DNA of 64,000 nucleotides, from the NCBI RefSeq assembly GCF_009674485.1, contig NZ_WKJJ01000018.1:62001-126000 (forward strand), in the 5' to 3' direction. The notes below the pieces were generated by a model. It had not been told where the DNA came from. It was given only the letters and a program-made list of their open reading frames with translations, and did no database searches. The stretch is from Pseudoduganella rivuli (GTDB lineage: Bacteria > Pseudomonadota > Gammaproteobacteria > Burkholderiales > Burkholderiaceae_D). The number at the start of each line of letters is the position of its first letter. Within the stretch, counting starts at the first letter, position 1. Positions 16,574 to 24,559 of the stretch are shown here, piece after piece. The position numbers and the translations under genes were made by a program.

Positions 16574-18250
16574 ATGGCAGCCAACCGCATCGCTCTCTTT
16601 CCTTTGATTCCCCTGCTGTCGCTGGCGGCAAGCCACGCCGGCGCCCAGGCGCCCGCTGCCGCGCTGAAAGCGATTTCCGAACAAGGCTTGCTGGCCAACA
16701 TCAAGGTGCTGGCGTCCGACGATTTCGAAGGCCGCTCGCCCGGCTCCGGCGGCGAACGCAAGACCATCGCCTACCTTGAACAGCAATTCAAACAATTGGG
16801 CTTAAAGCCGGGAAACCCGGACGGCAGCTATGTGCAGCAAGTGCCGATGCGGGGGCTGACACCATCGCCCGCGTTCAGCTACACGATTGCCGGCAAGACG
16901 GTGCCGCTGCGCTTCCCCGACGATTACGTGGCGCATTCCACGGCGGCGCAAACGCAGGTGGCGATCCCGTCGTCGGAAATCGTATTCGTCGGCTATGGCG
17001 TGCAGGCGCCGGAATATGGGTGGGACGATTACAAGGGAATCGACGTGCGGGGCAAGACCTTGCTGATGCTGATTAACGATCCGGCCATTCCCGATCCCGC
17101 CGACCCGGCGCAACTGGACAAATCCATGTTCAAGGGTTCGGCCATGTCGTATTACGGCCGCTGGACGTACAAATATGAAATCGCCGCGAAACTGGGCGCG
17201 GCGGCGGCCGTCATCATTCACGAAACCAAGCCTGCTGCGTATCCGTGGGAAGTGGTGAAAACCGGCGGCACGGGCGAAAACTTCAGCCTGCTGCGCGATG
17301 GCCCCGATCCCGATGCGCCGACGGTGCCGGCCTGGATCCACCTGGACCGCGCGAAGGATATGCTGGCGGCCGCCGGGTATGACTTCGACACGCTGAAGCA
17401 GGCGGCGCTGAAAAAGGACTTCAAGCCGGTGGCGCTGAACGGCACGGCATCGTTCCAGGTCGACAACCAGGCGCGCACGGTGCAATCGCATAACGTGGTG
17501 GCAAAGATCGAAGGTTCCGATCCCAGGCTGAAGAACGAATACATCGTCTACACGGCGCACTGGGACCACTTCGGCATCGATGACAAGCTGCCCGGCCCGC
17601 GCACGCGCCAGATTTACCATGGCGCGCTCGATAACGCGTCCGGCACCAGCGCATTGCTGGAGCTGGCGAAAGCGTACAAGGCGCTGCCGAAGGCGCCGAG
17701 GCGGTCGATTTTGTTTGTCGCCACGACGGCGGAAGAACGGGGACTGCTGGGCGCGAAGTATTACGCGAAAAATCCGCTTTATCCGCTGAACAAGACGCTG
17801 GCCAACATCAATATCGATGGCATCAATGCGTGGGGCAAAACCGCGCAAATTGAAAACGTCACGTCAGGCCATACGACGATGGATGAATTGCTGGCCAAGT
17901 ATGCCACCATGCAGGGGCGCAAGGTGGAGCCGGATTCCCGGCCGGAACTGGGCAGTGTGTACCGCGCCGACCAGCTGGAATTCGCCCGCGTGGGCGTGCC
18001 GGCGCTGTACACGAAAGCGCGCAGCAATTACATCGGCAAGCCGGCCGATTATGCGCGCCAGGTGGTCGACCACTACGTCGCGCACGATTATCACAAGGTC
18101 TCGGACGACGTGCGCAGCGACTGGGATTTCAGCGGCGGCGTGCAGGATATCCAGCTGCTGTTCCAGGTCGGCTATGACATCGCACAGGGCAAGGCGTGGC
18201 CGCAGTGGAAAGCGGGCTCCGAATTCAAAGGCGCCCCGCGCGGCAAATAA
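16574..18250 (+). CDS. Secreted M28-family metallopeptidase
   Basis: A 558-residue exported zinc aminopeptidase-like protein. A signal peptide (about 1-26, LIPLLSLAASHAGAQ) is followed by an N-terminal helical part, a PA-like insertion (about 120-270) and the M28 catalytic core. The metal-site pattern is clear: TAHWDHFG (His ligand), GALDNASGTSALLELA (bridging Asp), TTAEERGLLG (catalytic and ligand Glu), DGINAWG (Asp) and a late His in AHDYHKVSDD. M28 peptidases release N-terminal amino acids or dipeptides. The start could be ATG 16562 or 16574; I prefer the second because it gives the better signal peptide. It is divergent from dsbD with a 100-bp spacer. Confidence 0.9.
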   Translation: MAANRIALFPLIPLLSLAASHAGAQAPAAALKAISEQGLLANIKVLASDDFEGRSPGSGGERKTIAYLEQQFKQLGLKPGNPDGSYVQQVPMRGLTPSPAFSYTIAGKTVPLRFPDDYVAHSTAAQTQVAIPSSEIVFVGYGVQAPEYGWDDYKGIDVRGKTLLMLINDPAIPDPADPAQLDKSMFKGSAMSYYGRWTYKYEIAAKLGAAAAVIIHETKPAAYPWEVVKTGGTGENFSLLRDGPDPDAPTVPAWIHLDRAKDMLAAAGYDFDTLKQAALKKDFKPVALNGTASFQVDNQARTVQSHNVVAKIEGSDPRLKNEYIVYTAHWDHFGIDDKLPGPRTRQIYHGALDNASGTSALLELAKAYKALPKAPRRSILFVATTAEERGLLGAKYYAKNPLYPLNKTLANINIDGINAWGKTAQIENVTSGHTTMDELLAKYATMQGRKVEPDSRPELGSVYRADQLEFARVGVPALYTKARSNYIGKPADYARQVVDHYVAHDYHKVSDDVRSDWDFSGGVQDIQLLFQVGYDIAQGKAWPQWKAGSEFKGAPRGK

Positions 18251-18269
18251 CGTCTTACAGCTATCGGCC

Positions 18270-18307
18270 GTCTATCGAACGATAGTACTAAAGGGGCCAG
18301 GCCCCAA
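18270..18307. repeat. Copy of a dispersed ACGATAGT...AAAGGGGCCAGGC repeat
   Basis: Just after the M28 peptidase gene lies CTATCG-AA-CGATAG followed by TACTAAAGGGGCCAGGCCCC. The segment ACGATAGTxCTAAAGGGGCCAGGC is shared, with one base different, with the right arm of the large inverted repeat at 56417-56475. The GGGGCC-A-GGCCCC part forms its own hairpin. No coding capacity. Confidence 0.65.
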
Positions 18308-18340
18308 AATACCGACTAGTTCCCAATTCCGGGGCGAAAA

Positions 18341-18364
18341 AAAAGCCGGGCAAGCCCGGCTTTT
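18341..18364 (-). terminator. Terminator at the end of the ribosomal superoperon (after rplQ)
   Basis: An 11-bp stem (AAAAGCCGGGC at 18341-18351 with GCCCGGCTTTT at 18354-18364) is followed on the minus strand by eight T residues in a row, about 20 nt beyond the rplQ stop. A textbook intrinsic terminator. Confidence 0.92.
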
Positions 18365-18381
18365 CATTGTGCTGGCAAAGA

Positions 18382-18777
18382 TTACTCTTCGCCGGTCACT
18401 TCAACAGCTTCGGTGATTTCTGGACGGTCCAGCAGTTCAACGAAAGCCATCGGAGCGTTGTCGCCAACGCGGAAACCCATTTTCAGGATGCGCAGGTAGC
18501 CGCCGTTGCGGTTTGCGAAGCGTGGGCCCAGTTCCGAGAACAGTTTTTGCACGATTTCGCGGTCACGCAGACGGGAGAATGCCAGACGCTTGTTAGCCAG
18601 GGTGTCGGTCTTGCCCAGGGTCAGGATCGGCTCAACAACGCGGCGCAGTTCTTTAGCTTTTGGCAGCGTGGTTTTGATCGCTTCGTGACGCAGCAGCGAA
18701 ACAGTCATGTTGCGCAGCATTGCCAGACGGTGGGACGAGGTACGGTTCAGTTTACGGAGGCCGTGACGGTGACGCAT
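18382..18777 (-). CDS. rplQ: 50S ribosomal protein L17
   Basis: Large-subunit protein located near the polypeptide exit tunnel. The 131-residue sequence starts MRHRHGLRKLNRTSSHR, the hallmark L17 N-terminus, and ends with an acidic tail (VTGEE) slightly longer than in E. coli. It is the last gene of the alpha part of the superoperon, downstream of rpoA across a 124-nt spacer that holds a terminator-like hairpin, so some of its expression may depend on readthrough. A strong terminator follows the stop. Confidence 0.97.
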   Translation of the reverse strand: MRHRHGLRKLNRTSSHRLAMLRNMTVSLLRHEAIKTTLPKAKELRRVVEPILTLGKTDTLANKRLAFSRLRDREIVQKLFSELGPRFANRNGGYLRILKMGFRVGDNAPMAFVELLDRPEITEAVEVTGEE

Positions 18778-18860
18778 GGTATTTCCTTTCGAGGTGTTTA
18801 AATCCGAGTTCTTCGATCGCCAACGTTTGCACGAGGGCGCGGACCGGTTACAAGTAAAAA

Positions 18861-18885
18861 CGCCCGGGGCGACATGCCCCAGGCG
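18861..18885 (-). terminator. Terminator-like hairpin between rpoA and rplQ
   Basis: CGCCCGGGGC (18861-18870) pairs with GCCCCAGGCG (18876-18885), with one wobble and a 5-nt loop. On the minus strand five T residues follow. It lies about 15 nt past the rpoA stop and would attenuate transcription into rplQ. Confidence 0.65.
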
Positions 18886-18901
18886 GGTGCTACAAAACGG
18901 A

Positions 18902-19879
18902 TTACTTCTCCAGTCCAGCAGGCGGCCAGTTTTCCAGCTTCATGCCCAGGGTCAGGCCGCGGGAAGCCAGCACTTCCTTGATCTCGTTCAGCGACTTGCG
19001 GCCCAGGTTCGGGGTCTTCAGCAGTTCGTTTTCCGAACGCTGGATCAGGTCGCCGATGTAGTAGATGTTTTCTGCTTTCAGGCAGTTTGCGGAACGGACG
19101 GTCAGTTCCAGGTCGTCCACTGGACGCAGCAGGATCGGATCGACCAGCGGAGCGCGGCTTGGCGCTTCGGCGGCGGCTTCCGTGCCTTCCAGGGCAGCGA
19201 ACACGTTCAACTGGTCAACCAGCACGCGGGCCGACTGGCGGATCGCTTCTTCCGGCGTGATCACGCCGTTGGTTTCGATGTTGATGATCAGCTTGTCCAG
19301 GTCGGTACGCTGTTCCACACGGGCCGATTCCACCGAGTACGATACGCGGCGCACAGGGGCGAACGATGCGTCCAGGATGATGCGGCCGATGGTTTTGTTG
19401 GTGTCTTCCGACAGGCGGCGAACGTTGCCCGGCACATAGCCACGGCCTTTTTCAACCTTGATCTGCATGTCAAGCTTGCCACCAGCGGTCAGGTGGGCGA
19501 TCACGTGGTCAGGGTTGATCAGTTCCACGTCGTGTGGCAGATCGATGTCCGATGCCAGCACGGCGCCTTCGCCTTCTTTCTTCAGGGTCAGCGTCACGGC
19601 GTCACGGTTGTGCACCTTGAACACGACACCTTTCAGGTTCAGCAGCAGGTCAACCACGTCTTCTTGCACGCCGTCCAGCGACGAGTATTCGTGCACGACG
19701 CCAGCGATGGTCACTTCGGTCGGCGCGTAGCCGATCATCGACGACAGCAGAACGCGGCGCAGCGCGTTGCCCAGGGTGTGACCGTAGCCACGTTCAAACG
19801 GTTCCATCACGACTTTCGCGTGGCCGGCACCCAGGGTTTCTACATCGATGATACGTGGTTTCAACAGACTGTTTTGCAT
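18902..19879 (-). CDS. rpoA: RNA polymerase alpha subunit
   Basis: The 325-residue alpha subunit dimerises to start RNA polymerase assembly; its C-terminal domain contacts UP elements and activators. The N-terminal domain (about 1-230) contains FERGYGHTLGNALRRVLLSS, the signature dimerisation and beta-contact segment. A linker rich in Ala/Glu (EGTEAAAEAPS) leads to the C-terminal helix-hairpin-helix domain (about 250-320) with RSANCLKAENI and TPNLGRKSLNEI. Position between rpsD and rplQ is the standard alpha-operon order. Terminator-like hairpins lie on both sides. Confidence 0.98.
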   Translation of the reverse strand: MQNSLLKPRIIDVETLGAGHAKVVMEPFERGYGHTLGNALRRVLLSSMIGYAPTEVTIAGVVHEYSSLDGVQEDVVDLLLNLKGVVFKVHNRDAVTLTLKKEGEGAVLASDIDLPHDVELINPDHVIAHLTAGGKLDMQIKVEKGRGYVPGNVRRLSEDTNKTIGRIILDASFAPVRRVSYSVESARVEQRTDLDKLIINIETNGVITPEEAIRQSARVLVDQLNVFAALEGTEAAAEAPSRAPLVDPILLRPVDDLELTVRSANCLKAENIYYIGDLIQRSENELLKTPNLGRKSLNEIKEVLASRGLTLGMKLENWPPAGLEK

Positions 19880-19944
19880 GTGTAAATGTCCTTTTCATTA
19901 CCCTCGGCTCGTTACACCGATAAGGCTGATGGCATTAGTGAAAA

Positions 19945-19966
19945 CGCCCACTCCGGAGAGTGGGCG
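19945..19966 (-). terminator. Hairpin between rpsD and rpoA
   Basis: A perfect 9-bp stem (CGCCCACTC at 19945-19953, GAGTGGGCG at 19958-19966) with a 4-nt loop is followed by TTTTC on the minus strand. It resembles a weak intrinsic terminator or a processing/attenuation site in the 113-nt rpsD-rpoA spacer. Confidence 0.55.
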
Positions 19967-19992
19967 GGTAAAGCGTGAAACTAAACTGCGGA

Positions 19993-20616
19993 TTAACGCG
20001 AGTACAGTTCGACGATCAGCGATTCGTTGACGTCTTGAGCGATTTCGTTGCGCTCTGGCAGCGAACGGAAGGTGCCTTCCATTTTCTTCGCATCAACCGA
20101 CACCCAAGCTGGCATGCCAACTTGTTCAGCCAGCGACAGGGCTTCAACGATACGGGTCTGCTTTTTCGACTTTTCGCGAACAGCGATCACGTCGCCGGTC
20201 TTCACAACGTACGAAGGGATGTTCACAACGTTGCCGTTGATGGTGAACGCCTTGTGCGATACCAGCTGACGCGCTTCAGCGCGGGTCGAGCCGAAGCCCA
20301 TGCGGTAGGCGACGTTGTCCAAGCGGGTTTCCAGCAGTTGCAGCAGGGTTTCGCCGGTGTTGCCTTTGCGGCGGTCCGCTTCAGCGAAGTAGCGACGGAA
20401 CTGACGTTCCAGCACGCCGTAGATACGCTTAACTTTTTGCTTTTCGCGCAGCTGGTTGCCGTAGTCGGAGGTACGGGCGCCCGATTTCACACCGTGCTGG
20501 CCTGGCTTGACGTCCAGTTTGCACTTGGAATCCAGCGAGCGGCGTGCGCTCTTCAGGAACAGGTCGGTGCCTTCACGGCGGGACAGCTTTGCTTTTGGTC
20601 CGATATAACGTGCCAC
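19993..20616 (-). CDS. rpsD: 30S ribosomal protein S4
   Basis: S4 nucleates assembly of the 30S body and in other bacteria also represses alpha-operon translation. I use the GTG at 20616, giving 207 residues beginning with (M)ARYIGPKAKLSRREGTD, because an AAAGGAAA ribosome binding site lies just upstream and S4 proteins typically begin there; an ATG 36 nt further out would add non-conserved residues. The S4 RNA-binding domain follows GETLLQLLETRLDNVAYR (about 90-155). The gene is separated from rpsK by a 210-nt spacer with a terminator, a promoter and a structured leader. Confidence 0.95.
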   Translation of the reverse strand: MARYIGPKAKLSRREGTDLFLKSARRSLDSKCKLDVKPGQHGVKSGARTSDYGNQLREKQKVKRIYGVLERQFRRYFAEADRRKGNTGETLLQLLETRLDNVAYRMGFGSTRAEARQLVSHKAFTINGNVVNIPSYVVKTGDVIAVREKSKKQTRIVEALSLAEQVGMPAWVSVDAKKMEGTFRSLPERNEIAQDVNESLIVELYSR

Positions 20617-20775
20617 AGTAATTTCCTTTAATGATGATGACGCCCCAGCCACATCGGAATGTGGTTAGGCGCTAGTCCAGTCTTTGTGCAACTGAACGGT
20701 GGCTGGCGCCTGCCGGAACGATTCCGACAGACGAAAACAGCCGGACAGTATAGTCGTTACCGACTAACTAGTCCA
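20617..20775 (-). promoter_or_regulatory. Promoter and structured leader of rpsD-rpoA-rplQ
   Basis: On the minus strand TGGACT (20775-20770), a 17-nt spacer and TATACT (20752-20747) form a good sigma-70 promoter. The leader of roughly 120 nt then contains CGGAA/TTCCG, a CCACAT/ATGTGG hairpin, and a longer-range pairing of CCAGCCAC with GTGGCTGG just before the rpsD ribosome binding site. This is a candidate S4 autoregulatory element. No start upstream of rpsD is needed to explain it. Confidence 0.5.
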
Positions 20776-20794
20776 GCAGTTATCTGAAAACATT

Positions 20795-20818
20795 GCCGAC
20801 AAGGCGAACCTTGCCGGC
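20795..20818 (-). terminator. TTCG-tetraloop terminator after rpsK
   Basis: Minus-strand stem GCCGGCAAGG/CCTTGTCGGC (one wobble) closes a TTCG tetraloop, followed by AATGTTTTC. It begins 8 nt after the rpsK stop and separates rpsM-rpsK from the rpsD promoter. Confidence 0.65.
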
Positions 20819-20826
20819 CAGCGCCA

Positions 20827-21231
20827 TTAGATACGACGACGCTTTGGAGGACGGCAGCCGTTGTGCGGCACTGGCGTCACGTCCTGGATCTCGGTGATCT
20901 TGATGCCCAGGCTGTTCAGTGCGCGAACCGCGGATTCGCGGCCAGGACCTGGGCCCTTGATGCGAACTTCCAGGTTCTTCACGCCGCATTCCTGTGCAAC
21001 TTTACCAGCGGCTTCAGCAGCAACCTGCGCTGCGAACGGGGTCGATTTACGCGAACCCTTGAAGCCAGCACCACCGGAGGTCGCCCACGACAGAGCGTTG
21101 CCCTGACGGTCGGTGATGGTGATGATGGTGTTGTTGAAGGAAGCGTGAACGTGCGCGATACCTTCAGCGACGTTCTTTTTGACTTTCTTGCGCACGCGAG
21201 CTGCTGCTGCGGAGCTTTGTTGCTTAGCCAT
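20827..21231 (-). CDS. rpsK: 30S ribosomal protein S11
   Basis: S11 sits on the 30S platform near the mRNA exit, next to the 3' end of 16S rRNA. The 134-residue sequence has the conserved IAHVHASFNNTIITITD core and ends with DVTPVPHNGCRPPKRRR, the diagnostic S11 C-terminus. It follows rpsM after 14 nt. A tetraloop hairpin follows the stop, so rpsK probably ends one transcription unit before rpsD. Confidence 0.98.
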   Translation of the reverse strand: MAKQQSSAAAARVRKKVKKNVAEGIAHVHASFNNTIITITDRQGNALSWATSGGAGFKGSRKSTPFAAQVAAEAAGKVAQECGVKNLEVRIKGPGPGRESAVRALNSLGIKITEIQDVTPVPHNGCRPPKRRRI

Positions 21232-21245
21232 AGTAGTTTCCTAGA

Positions 21246-21611
21246 TTATTTCTTCAGCGATTGAGCGGCTTTGCGCGGGCCCTTACGGGTACGTGCATTG
21301 GTACGGGTGCGTTGACCGCGGACCGGCAGGCCCTTACGGTGACGCAGACCGCGGTAGCAGCCCAGGTCCATCAGACGCTTGATGTTCATCGACAGTTCGC
21401 GGCGCAGGTCGCCTTCTACTACGAACTTCGCCACTTCATCACGCAGCTTTTCCAGTTCGCTGTCGTCCAGGTCCTTGACCTTCTTGTTGGTGGCAATACC
21501 GGTCTGCTGGCAGATGTACTGCGAGCGCGGACGGCCGATACCGTAGATGGCGGTCAGGCCGATAACGGTGTGTTGGTGATTTGGGATGTTAACCCCTGCA
21601 ATACGTGCCAT
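21246..21611 (-). CDS. rpsM: 30S ribosomal protein S13
   Basis: S13 forms part of the 30S head and the B1 bridges to the 50S subunit and contacts P-site tRNA. The 121-residue sequence starts MARIAGVNIPNHQHTVIGL and ends with the basic tail RTRTNARTRKGPRKAAQ, both typical. It begins the alpha part, following rpmJ across a 28-nt gap, and is closely followed by rpsK. Confidence 0.98.
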   Translation of the reverse strand: MARIAGVNIPNHQHTVIGLTAIYGIGRPRSQYICQQTGIATNKKVKDLDDSELEKLRDEVAKFVVEGDLRRELSMNIKRLMDLGCYRGLRHRKGLPVRGQRTRTNARTRKGPRKAAQSLKK

Positions 21612-21639
21612 TCGTTATTCCTCGAATAAATAACGGTTA

Positions 21640-21753
21640 TTAACCTTGACGCTGCTTGTGACGCGGTTCTACGCAGATTACGCGGACCACACCTTTGCGC
21701 TTGATGATCTTGCAGTTGCGGCAGATGCGCTTGACTGAAGCGTTAACTTTCAT
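21640..21753 (-). CDS. rpmJ: 50S ribosomal protein L36 (zinc form)
   Basis: A 37-residue protein read directly from the DNA; it begins MKVNASVKRICRNCK and ends RHKQRQG. Cys11, Cys14, Cys27 and His32 make the zinc knuckle of the C+ form of L36. It binds 23S rRNA in the 50S subunit. Its place between infA and rpsM is the standard order at the end of the spc operon. Because zinc-free L36 paralogues are used in some bacteria under zinc limitation, this copy is the zinc-replete form. Confidence 0.96.
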   Translation of the reverse strand: MKVNASVKRICRNCKIIKRKGVVRVICVEPRHKQRQG

Positions 21754-21785
21754 TTTTGCACTCTTTTCTAGTACGTTTGTTTGAT

Positions 21786-22004
21786 TTACTTGGTCCGGAA
21801 CACAATGCGGGCGCGGCTCAGGTCATACGGTGTCAACTCAACCGTTACCTTGTCGCCGGGAAGGATGCGGATATAGTTCATCCGCATTTTACCCGAAATG
21901 TGTCCAAGTACCACGTGGCCGTTTTCCAGCTTGACTCGAAATGTTGCATTGGGCAGATTCTCCAGAATCTCGCCTTGCATTTGGATGACGTCGTCTTTTG
22001 CCAT
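21786..22004 (-). CDS. infA: Translation initiation factor IF-1
   Basis: IF-1 binds the 30S A site during initiation and aids IF-2 and IF-3. The 72-residue OB-fold protein (MAKDDVIQMQGEILE) has the conserved HVVLGHISGKMRMNYIRILPGD-type core and ends with YDLSRARIVFR. It lies between secY and rpmJ, the common betaproteobacterial arrangement, with 18 nt separating it from secY. Confidence 0.97.
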   Translation of the reverse strand: MAKDDVIQMQGEILENLPNATFRVKLENGHVVLGHISGKMRMNYIRILPGDKVTVELTPYDLSRARIVFRTK

Positions 22005-22022
22005 TCGTTACCTTTGCCGCGC

Positions 22023-23357
22023 TTATCGCGTCGGAATCCCACCCTTGAAGTTAGCCTTACGCAGCAGCGATTCATATTGCTGCGACATCACGTAGTTCTG
22101 AACCTGGGCCATAAAGTCCATGGTAACGACTACGACAATCAGCAGAGAGGTGCCACCGAAGTAAAACGGCACTTTCCACTGGGCGTTCATGAATTCCGGC
22201 AACAAGCACACGAGGGTGATGTAGACAGCGCCCGCCAGGGTCAACCGCATGAGGATCTTGTCGATGTAACGGGCAGTCTGCTCACCGGGACGAATCCCTG
22301 GCACAAAGGCCCCGCTCTTCTTCAAGTTGTCCGCAGTTTCCTTGCTGTTAAACACCAGTGCGGTGTAGAAGAAGCAGAAGAACACGATCGCCACGGCATA
22401 CAGCAATGCATGAATAGGCTCGCCTGGTGCCATCGATGCCGACAGGTCCTTGAGGAACCGTACGACAGGATTGGCAGCGTCAGCGCCCTTCGAGAACCAG
22501 TCCACGATGGTAGCCGGGAACAAGATAATCGACGATGCGAAGATCGGCGGGATCACGCCGGCCATGTTCAGTTTCAACGGCAAGTGGCTGGTCTGGCCGC
22601 CATAGATCTTGTTACCGACCTGGCGTTTGGCGTAGTTGACCAGGATCTTGCGCTGACCACGCTCCACGAACACTACGATGTAGGTGACGCCAGCCACCAG
22701 GACCATAATGATCAGGGCCGAGAACGCGCCGATCGTGTCGTTCGCCACCTGGGTCAGCAAGCCGCCCAGTGCGCCCGGCAGACCTGCTGCAATACCGGCA
22801 AAGATGATGATCGAGATGCCGTTACCAAGACCGCGCTCGGTAATCTGCTCGCCCAACCACATCAGGAACATGGTGCCGGTCAACAGCGTCACGACCGTCA
22901 CGAAGCGGAAGCCCAGGCCTGGATCCAGCACTAAACCAGGTTGCGATTCCAGCGCCACTGCAATGCCCAGCGCCTGGAACAGAGCCAGACCCACGGTTGC
23001 ATAACGCGTGTACTGGGTAATCTTGCGCCGGCCGGCTTCACCTTCCTTTTTCAACGCTTCCATCTGCGGCGACACGATCGACAGCAATTGCATGATGATC
23101 GAGGCCGAGATGTAAGGCGTGATACCCAGCGCAAACACCGTGAAGCGCGAAAGGGCGCCACCGCTGAACATGTTGAACATGCCCAGGATGCCGCCTTCCT
23201 GCGACTTGAACAGTGAGGCCAGTTGTGCCGGGTCTACACCCGGCACAGGAACGTGAGCGCCGATACGATACACCACCAATGCGCCAAGCAGGAACCACAG
23301 GCGGCCCCATGGGAAGCCTGCAGCTGCACTCTTGGCAAGTTGTGGGTTGGTCGCCAT
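22023..23357 (-). CDS. secY: Protein translocase subunit SecY
   Basis: SecY is the channel-forming subunit of the SecYEG translocon in the inner membrane. The 444-residue sequence shows ten hydrophobic segments. The N-terminal segment includes GIDP-like VPVPGVDPAQLASLF and the ring-lining helix GGALSRFTVFALGITPYISA. The cytoplasmic loop KRQVGNKIYGGQTSHLPLK and FVPGIRPGEQTARYID are recognisable SecY landmarks for SecA and ribosome contact. It follows rplO within the spc part and precedes infA. Confidence 0.98.
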   Translation of the reverse strand: MATNPQLAKSAAAGFPWGRLWFLLGALVVYRIGAHVPVPGVDPAQLASLFKSQEGGILGMFNMFSGGALSRFTVFALGITPYISASIIMQLLSIVSPQMEALKKEGEAGRRKITQYTRYATVGLALFQALGIAVALESQPGLVLDPGLGFRFVTVVTLLTGTMFLMWLGEQITERGLGNGISIIIFAGIAAGLPGALGGLLTQVANDTIGAFSALIIMVLVAGVTYIVVFVERGQRKILVNYAKRQVGNKIYGGQTSHLPLKLNMAGVIPPIFASSIILFPATIVDWFSKGADAANPVVRFLKDLSASMAPGEPIHALLYAVAIVFFCFFYTALVFNSKETADNLKKSGAFVPGIRPGEQTARYIDKILMRLTLAGAVYITLVCLLPEFMNAQWKVPFYFGGTSLLIVVVVTMDFMAQVQNYVMSQQYESLLRKANFKGGIPTR

Positions 23358-23384
23358 TGTCGCTCCGATCTAGCCAGCAGCCGC

Positions 23385-23816
23385 TTAGGCTACCGAACCG
23401 CCAGCCGCTTCGATGGCAGCTTTCGCGCCAGCGGTGACTTTCAGACCCTTGACCGTGACGGCTTTGGTGATTTCACCAGAAGCGATCACACGTACGTCGC
23501 GCGCCAGGACGTTCAGAACGCCAGCTTGCTTCAGCACCAGGATGTCGACTTCGCCGACAGCCAGCGTGTTCAGGTCGGACAGACGCACTTCAGCTTTGAA
23601 GGTGGCGTTCAGCGACTTGAAACCGCGCTTAGGCAGACGACGTTGCAGAGGCATCTGACCGCCTTCGAAACCGACTTTGTGGAAGCCGCCCGAACGCGAT
23701 TTCTGACCTTTGTGACCACGGCCAGCGGTTTTACCCAGGCCGGAGCCGATACCGCGGCCAACGCGACGCTTAGCGTGCTTCGCGCCGTCCGCTGGTTGAA
23801 TGGTATTCAATTCCAT
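23385..23816 (-). CDS. rplO: 50S ribosomal protein L15
   Basis: L15 is a late-assembling large-subunit protein with an extended Gly/Arg-rich N-terminus that threads into 23S rRNA. The 143-residue sequence opens MELNTIQPADGAKHAKRRVG and carries GSGLGKTAGRGHKGQKSRSG, the characteristic L15 signature. It sits between rpmD and secY, the conserved spc order, with a 27-nt gap to each. Confidence 0.97.
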   Translation of the reverse strand: MELNTIQPADGAKHAKRRVGRGIGSGLGKTAGRGHKGQKSRSGGFHKVGFEGGQMPLQRRLPKRGFKSLNATFKAEVRLSDLNTLAVGEVDILVLKQAGVLNVLARDVRVIASGEITKAVTVKGLKVTAGAKAAIEAAGGSVA

Positions 23817-23843
23817 TGTGTTCTCCAGATCGCAAGCCAGGGC

Positions 23844-24020
23844 TTACGATACGACTTTCACGAGGTAAGCGACCTTGTTGATCATGCCGCGAACCGACGG
23901 GGTGTCCTGCAACTCGGAAACCGAGTTGACACGGCGCAGGCCCAGGCCACGCACGGTAGCGCGGTGGTCTTGACGGGTGCCGATCAGGCCTTTCACCAGT
24001 TTGACTTTGATAGTGCTCAT
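23844..24020 (-). CDS. rpmD: 50S ribosomal protein L30
   Basis: A 58-residue protein read directly from the DNA: it starts MSTIKVKLVKGLIGTRQDHR and ends NKVAYLVKVVS. The segment TVRGLGLRRVNSVSELQDTP is the L30 signature. L30 is a small single-domain protein on the 50S subunit, bound to domain II of 23S rRNA. It lies between rpsE (10-nt gap) and rplO, exactly where L30 belongs in the spc operon. Confidence 0.97.
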   Translation of the reverse strand: MSTIKVKLVKGLIGTRQDHRATVRGLGLRRVNSVSELQDTPSVRGMINKVAYLVKVVS

Positions 24021-24030
24021 GAAGTTCCCC

Positions 24031-24549
24031 TTAACCCAGGATCTCTTCCACCGACTTGCCGCGTTTAGCAGCGATGTCAGCAGGAGTGCTCATTTTCGAC
24101 AGGCCGTCCAGGGTGGCGCGCACCAGGTTGTACGGGTTGTTCGAACCGGTGGATTTTGCCACCACGTCCGTTACGCCCATCACTTCGAAGATAGCGCGCA
24201 TTGCGCCACCAGCGATGACGCCGGTACCTGGCTTGGCTGGGCTCATCATCACTTTCGACGCGCCGTGGCGGCCGGTGACGGTGTGCTGCAGCGTGCCGTT
24301 TTTCAAAGGCACTTTGATCAGGTTGCGGCGGGCTTCTTCCATTGCCTTCTGCACGCCGACTGGAACTTCCTTCGACTTGCCTTTACCCATGCCGATACGG
24401 CCATCGCCGTCGCCGACCACGGTCAGTGCTGCGAAGCCCATGATACGACCACCTTTGACCACTTTGGTCACGCGGTTGATCGCGATCATTTTTTCGCGCA
24501 TGCCATCATCCGGCTTGTCGCTTTGCATTTTTGCTTGCATTTTTGCCAT
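24031..24549 (-). CDS. rpsE: 30S ribosomal protein S5
   Basis: S5 lies at the mRNA entry channel of the 30S subunit and influences decoding fidelity. The 172-residue sequence has the N-terminal double-stranded RNA-binding-like domain (MIAINRVTKVVKGGRIMGF) and the C-terminal GTGVIAGGAMRAIFEVMG core. Position after rplR (10-nt gap) and before rpmD is standard. The residues where spectinomycin resistance usually arises lie in the N-terminal loop, and I see no obvious deletion there. Confidence 0.97.
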   Translation of the reverse strand: MAKMQAKMQSDKPDDGMREKMIAINRVTKVVKGGRIMGFAALTVVGDGDGRIGMGKGKSKEVPVGVQKAMEEARRNLIKVPLKNGTLQHTVTGRHGASKVMMSPAKPGTGVIAGGAMRAIFEVMGVTDVVAKSTGSNNPYNLVRATLDGLSKMSTPADIAAKRGKSVEEILG

Positions 24550-24559
24550 GATCGTACCC

